Below, in pieces: positions 30,856 through 31,020 of a stretch of DNA of 31,020 nucleotides. Both the position numbers and the translations under genes were made by a program. The notes under the pieces are model-generated. The model did not search any database, was not told where the DNA came from, and saw nothing but the letters and a program-made list of their open reading frames with translations. How positions within the stretch are numbered: position 1 is the stretch's first letter; every line of letters begins with the position of its first letter. This DNA is from Baffinella frigidus. Its lineage: Eukaryota; Cryptophyceae; Cryptomonadales; Baffinellaceae. Location: the NCBI GenBank assembly GCA_026770585.1, contig MU646712.1, forward strand, positions 245,588 to 276,607, given 5' to 3'.

Positions 30856-31020
30856 CCAGGGTTCAGGGTTCAGGTTTTAGGTTTTAGGGTTCAAGGTTGA
30901 GGGTGTAGGGTGTAGGGTTGACATTTGGGGTTCAGTGTTGGGGGTGCAGGGTGTAGGGTGTAGGGTGTAGGGTGTAGGGTGTAGGGTGTAGGGTGTAGGG
31001 TGTAGGGTGTAGGGTGTAGG
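30856..31020 (+). repeat. TTTAGGG then TGTAGGG array
   Basis: Degenerate G-rich repeats sharpening into perfect TGTAGGG units (30945-31020) that run off the right edge, in the same orientation as the array at 1-145. Confidence 0.96.

Overview
The window is nuclear DNA of a eukaryotic microalga or other protist. Short exons with cag/G acceptors are scattered among large introns. The whole interval is packed with degenerate telomere-like heptamers (TTTAGGG, TGTAGGG, TTTGGGG and their complements) and with many families of short non-autonomous elements with terminal inverted repeats (TIRs). The TTTAGGG motif is the Arabidopsis-type telomere repeat found in green algae, dinoflagellates and several stramenopile, haptophyte and cryptophyte groups. 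I cannot settle the phylum. A few introns seem to need GC or GA donors, which is common in dinoflagellates and some other algae. No bacterial-type operon, rRNA or tRNA was found.

Three protein genes could be assembled by hand from exon phases. (1) Minus strand, 4220 to beyond the left edge: a kelch-repeat protein with a small N-terminal helical domain; exons at 4220-4140, 4056-3954, 3690-3515, 2334-2243 and 366-281. (2) Plus strand, 4439-20931: a complete 17-exon gene for a 350-residue CHK/EcKinase-like (aminoglycoside-phosphotransferase fold) small-molecule kinase. Its 1053 coding bases are spread over 16.5 kb, and all sixteen junctions keep the frame. (3) Minus strand, 27099-23548: six exons encoding 373 residues, a Pro-rich disordered protein with 15-residue FSF repeats and a helical C-terminus, family not recognised. 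A fourth, weakly supported plus-strand gene may start at 27666. Genes 1 and 2 diverge from 4221-4438; genes 2 and 3 converge on 20932-23547; gene 3 and the possible gene 4 diverge from 27100-27665.

The main structural observation is that introns are built largely from degenerate copies of the exon edges beside them. Upstream of an exon lie damaged copies of its 5' part with the acceptor; downstream lie copies of its 3' part with the donor. These decoy exons are separated by telomere-like arrays, minisatellites and TIR elements. The arrays mostly run with the C-rich strand (CCCTAAA) as the sense strand of the gene they lie in, so their strand usually switches where the gene strand switches, though there are clear exceptions.

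At least a dozen small TIR families are present, several in multiple copies. The most uniform are a 121-122 bp near-palindromic family around 21.0-22.7 kb and 29.2-30.5 kb, a 139 bp family, a 130-150 bp family, an approximately 150 bp family flanked by TA, and a 393 bp foldback element. None carries a visible transposase.
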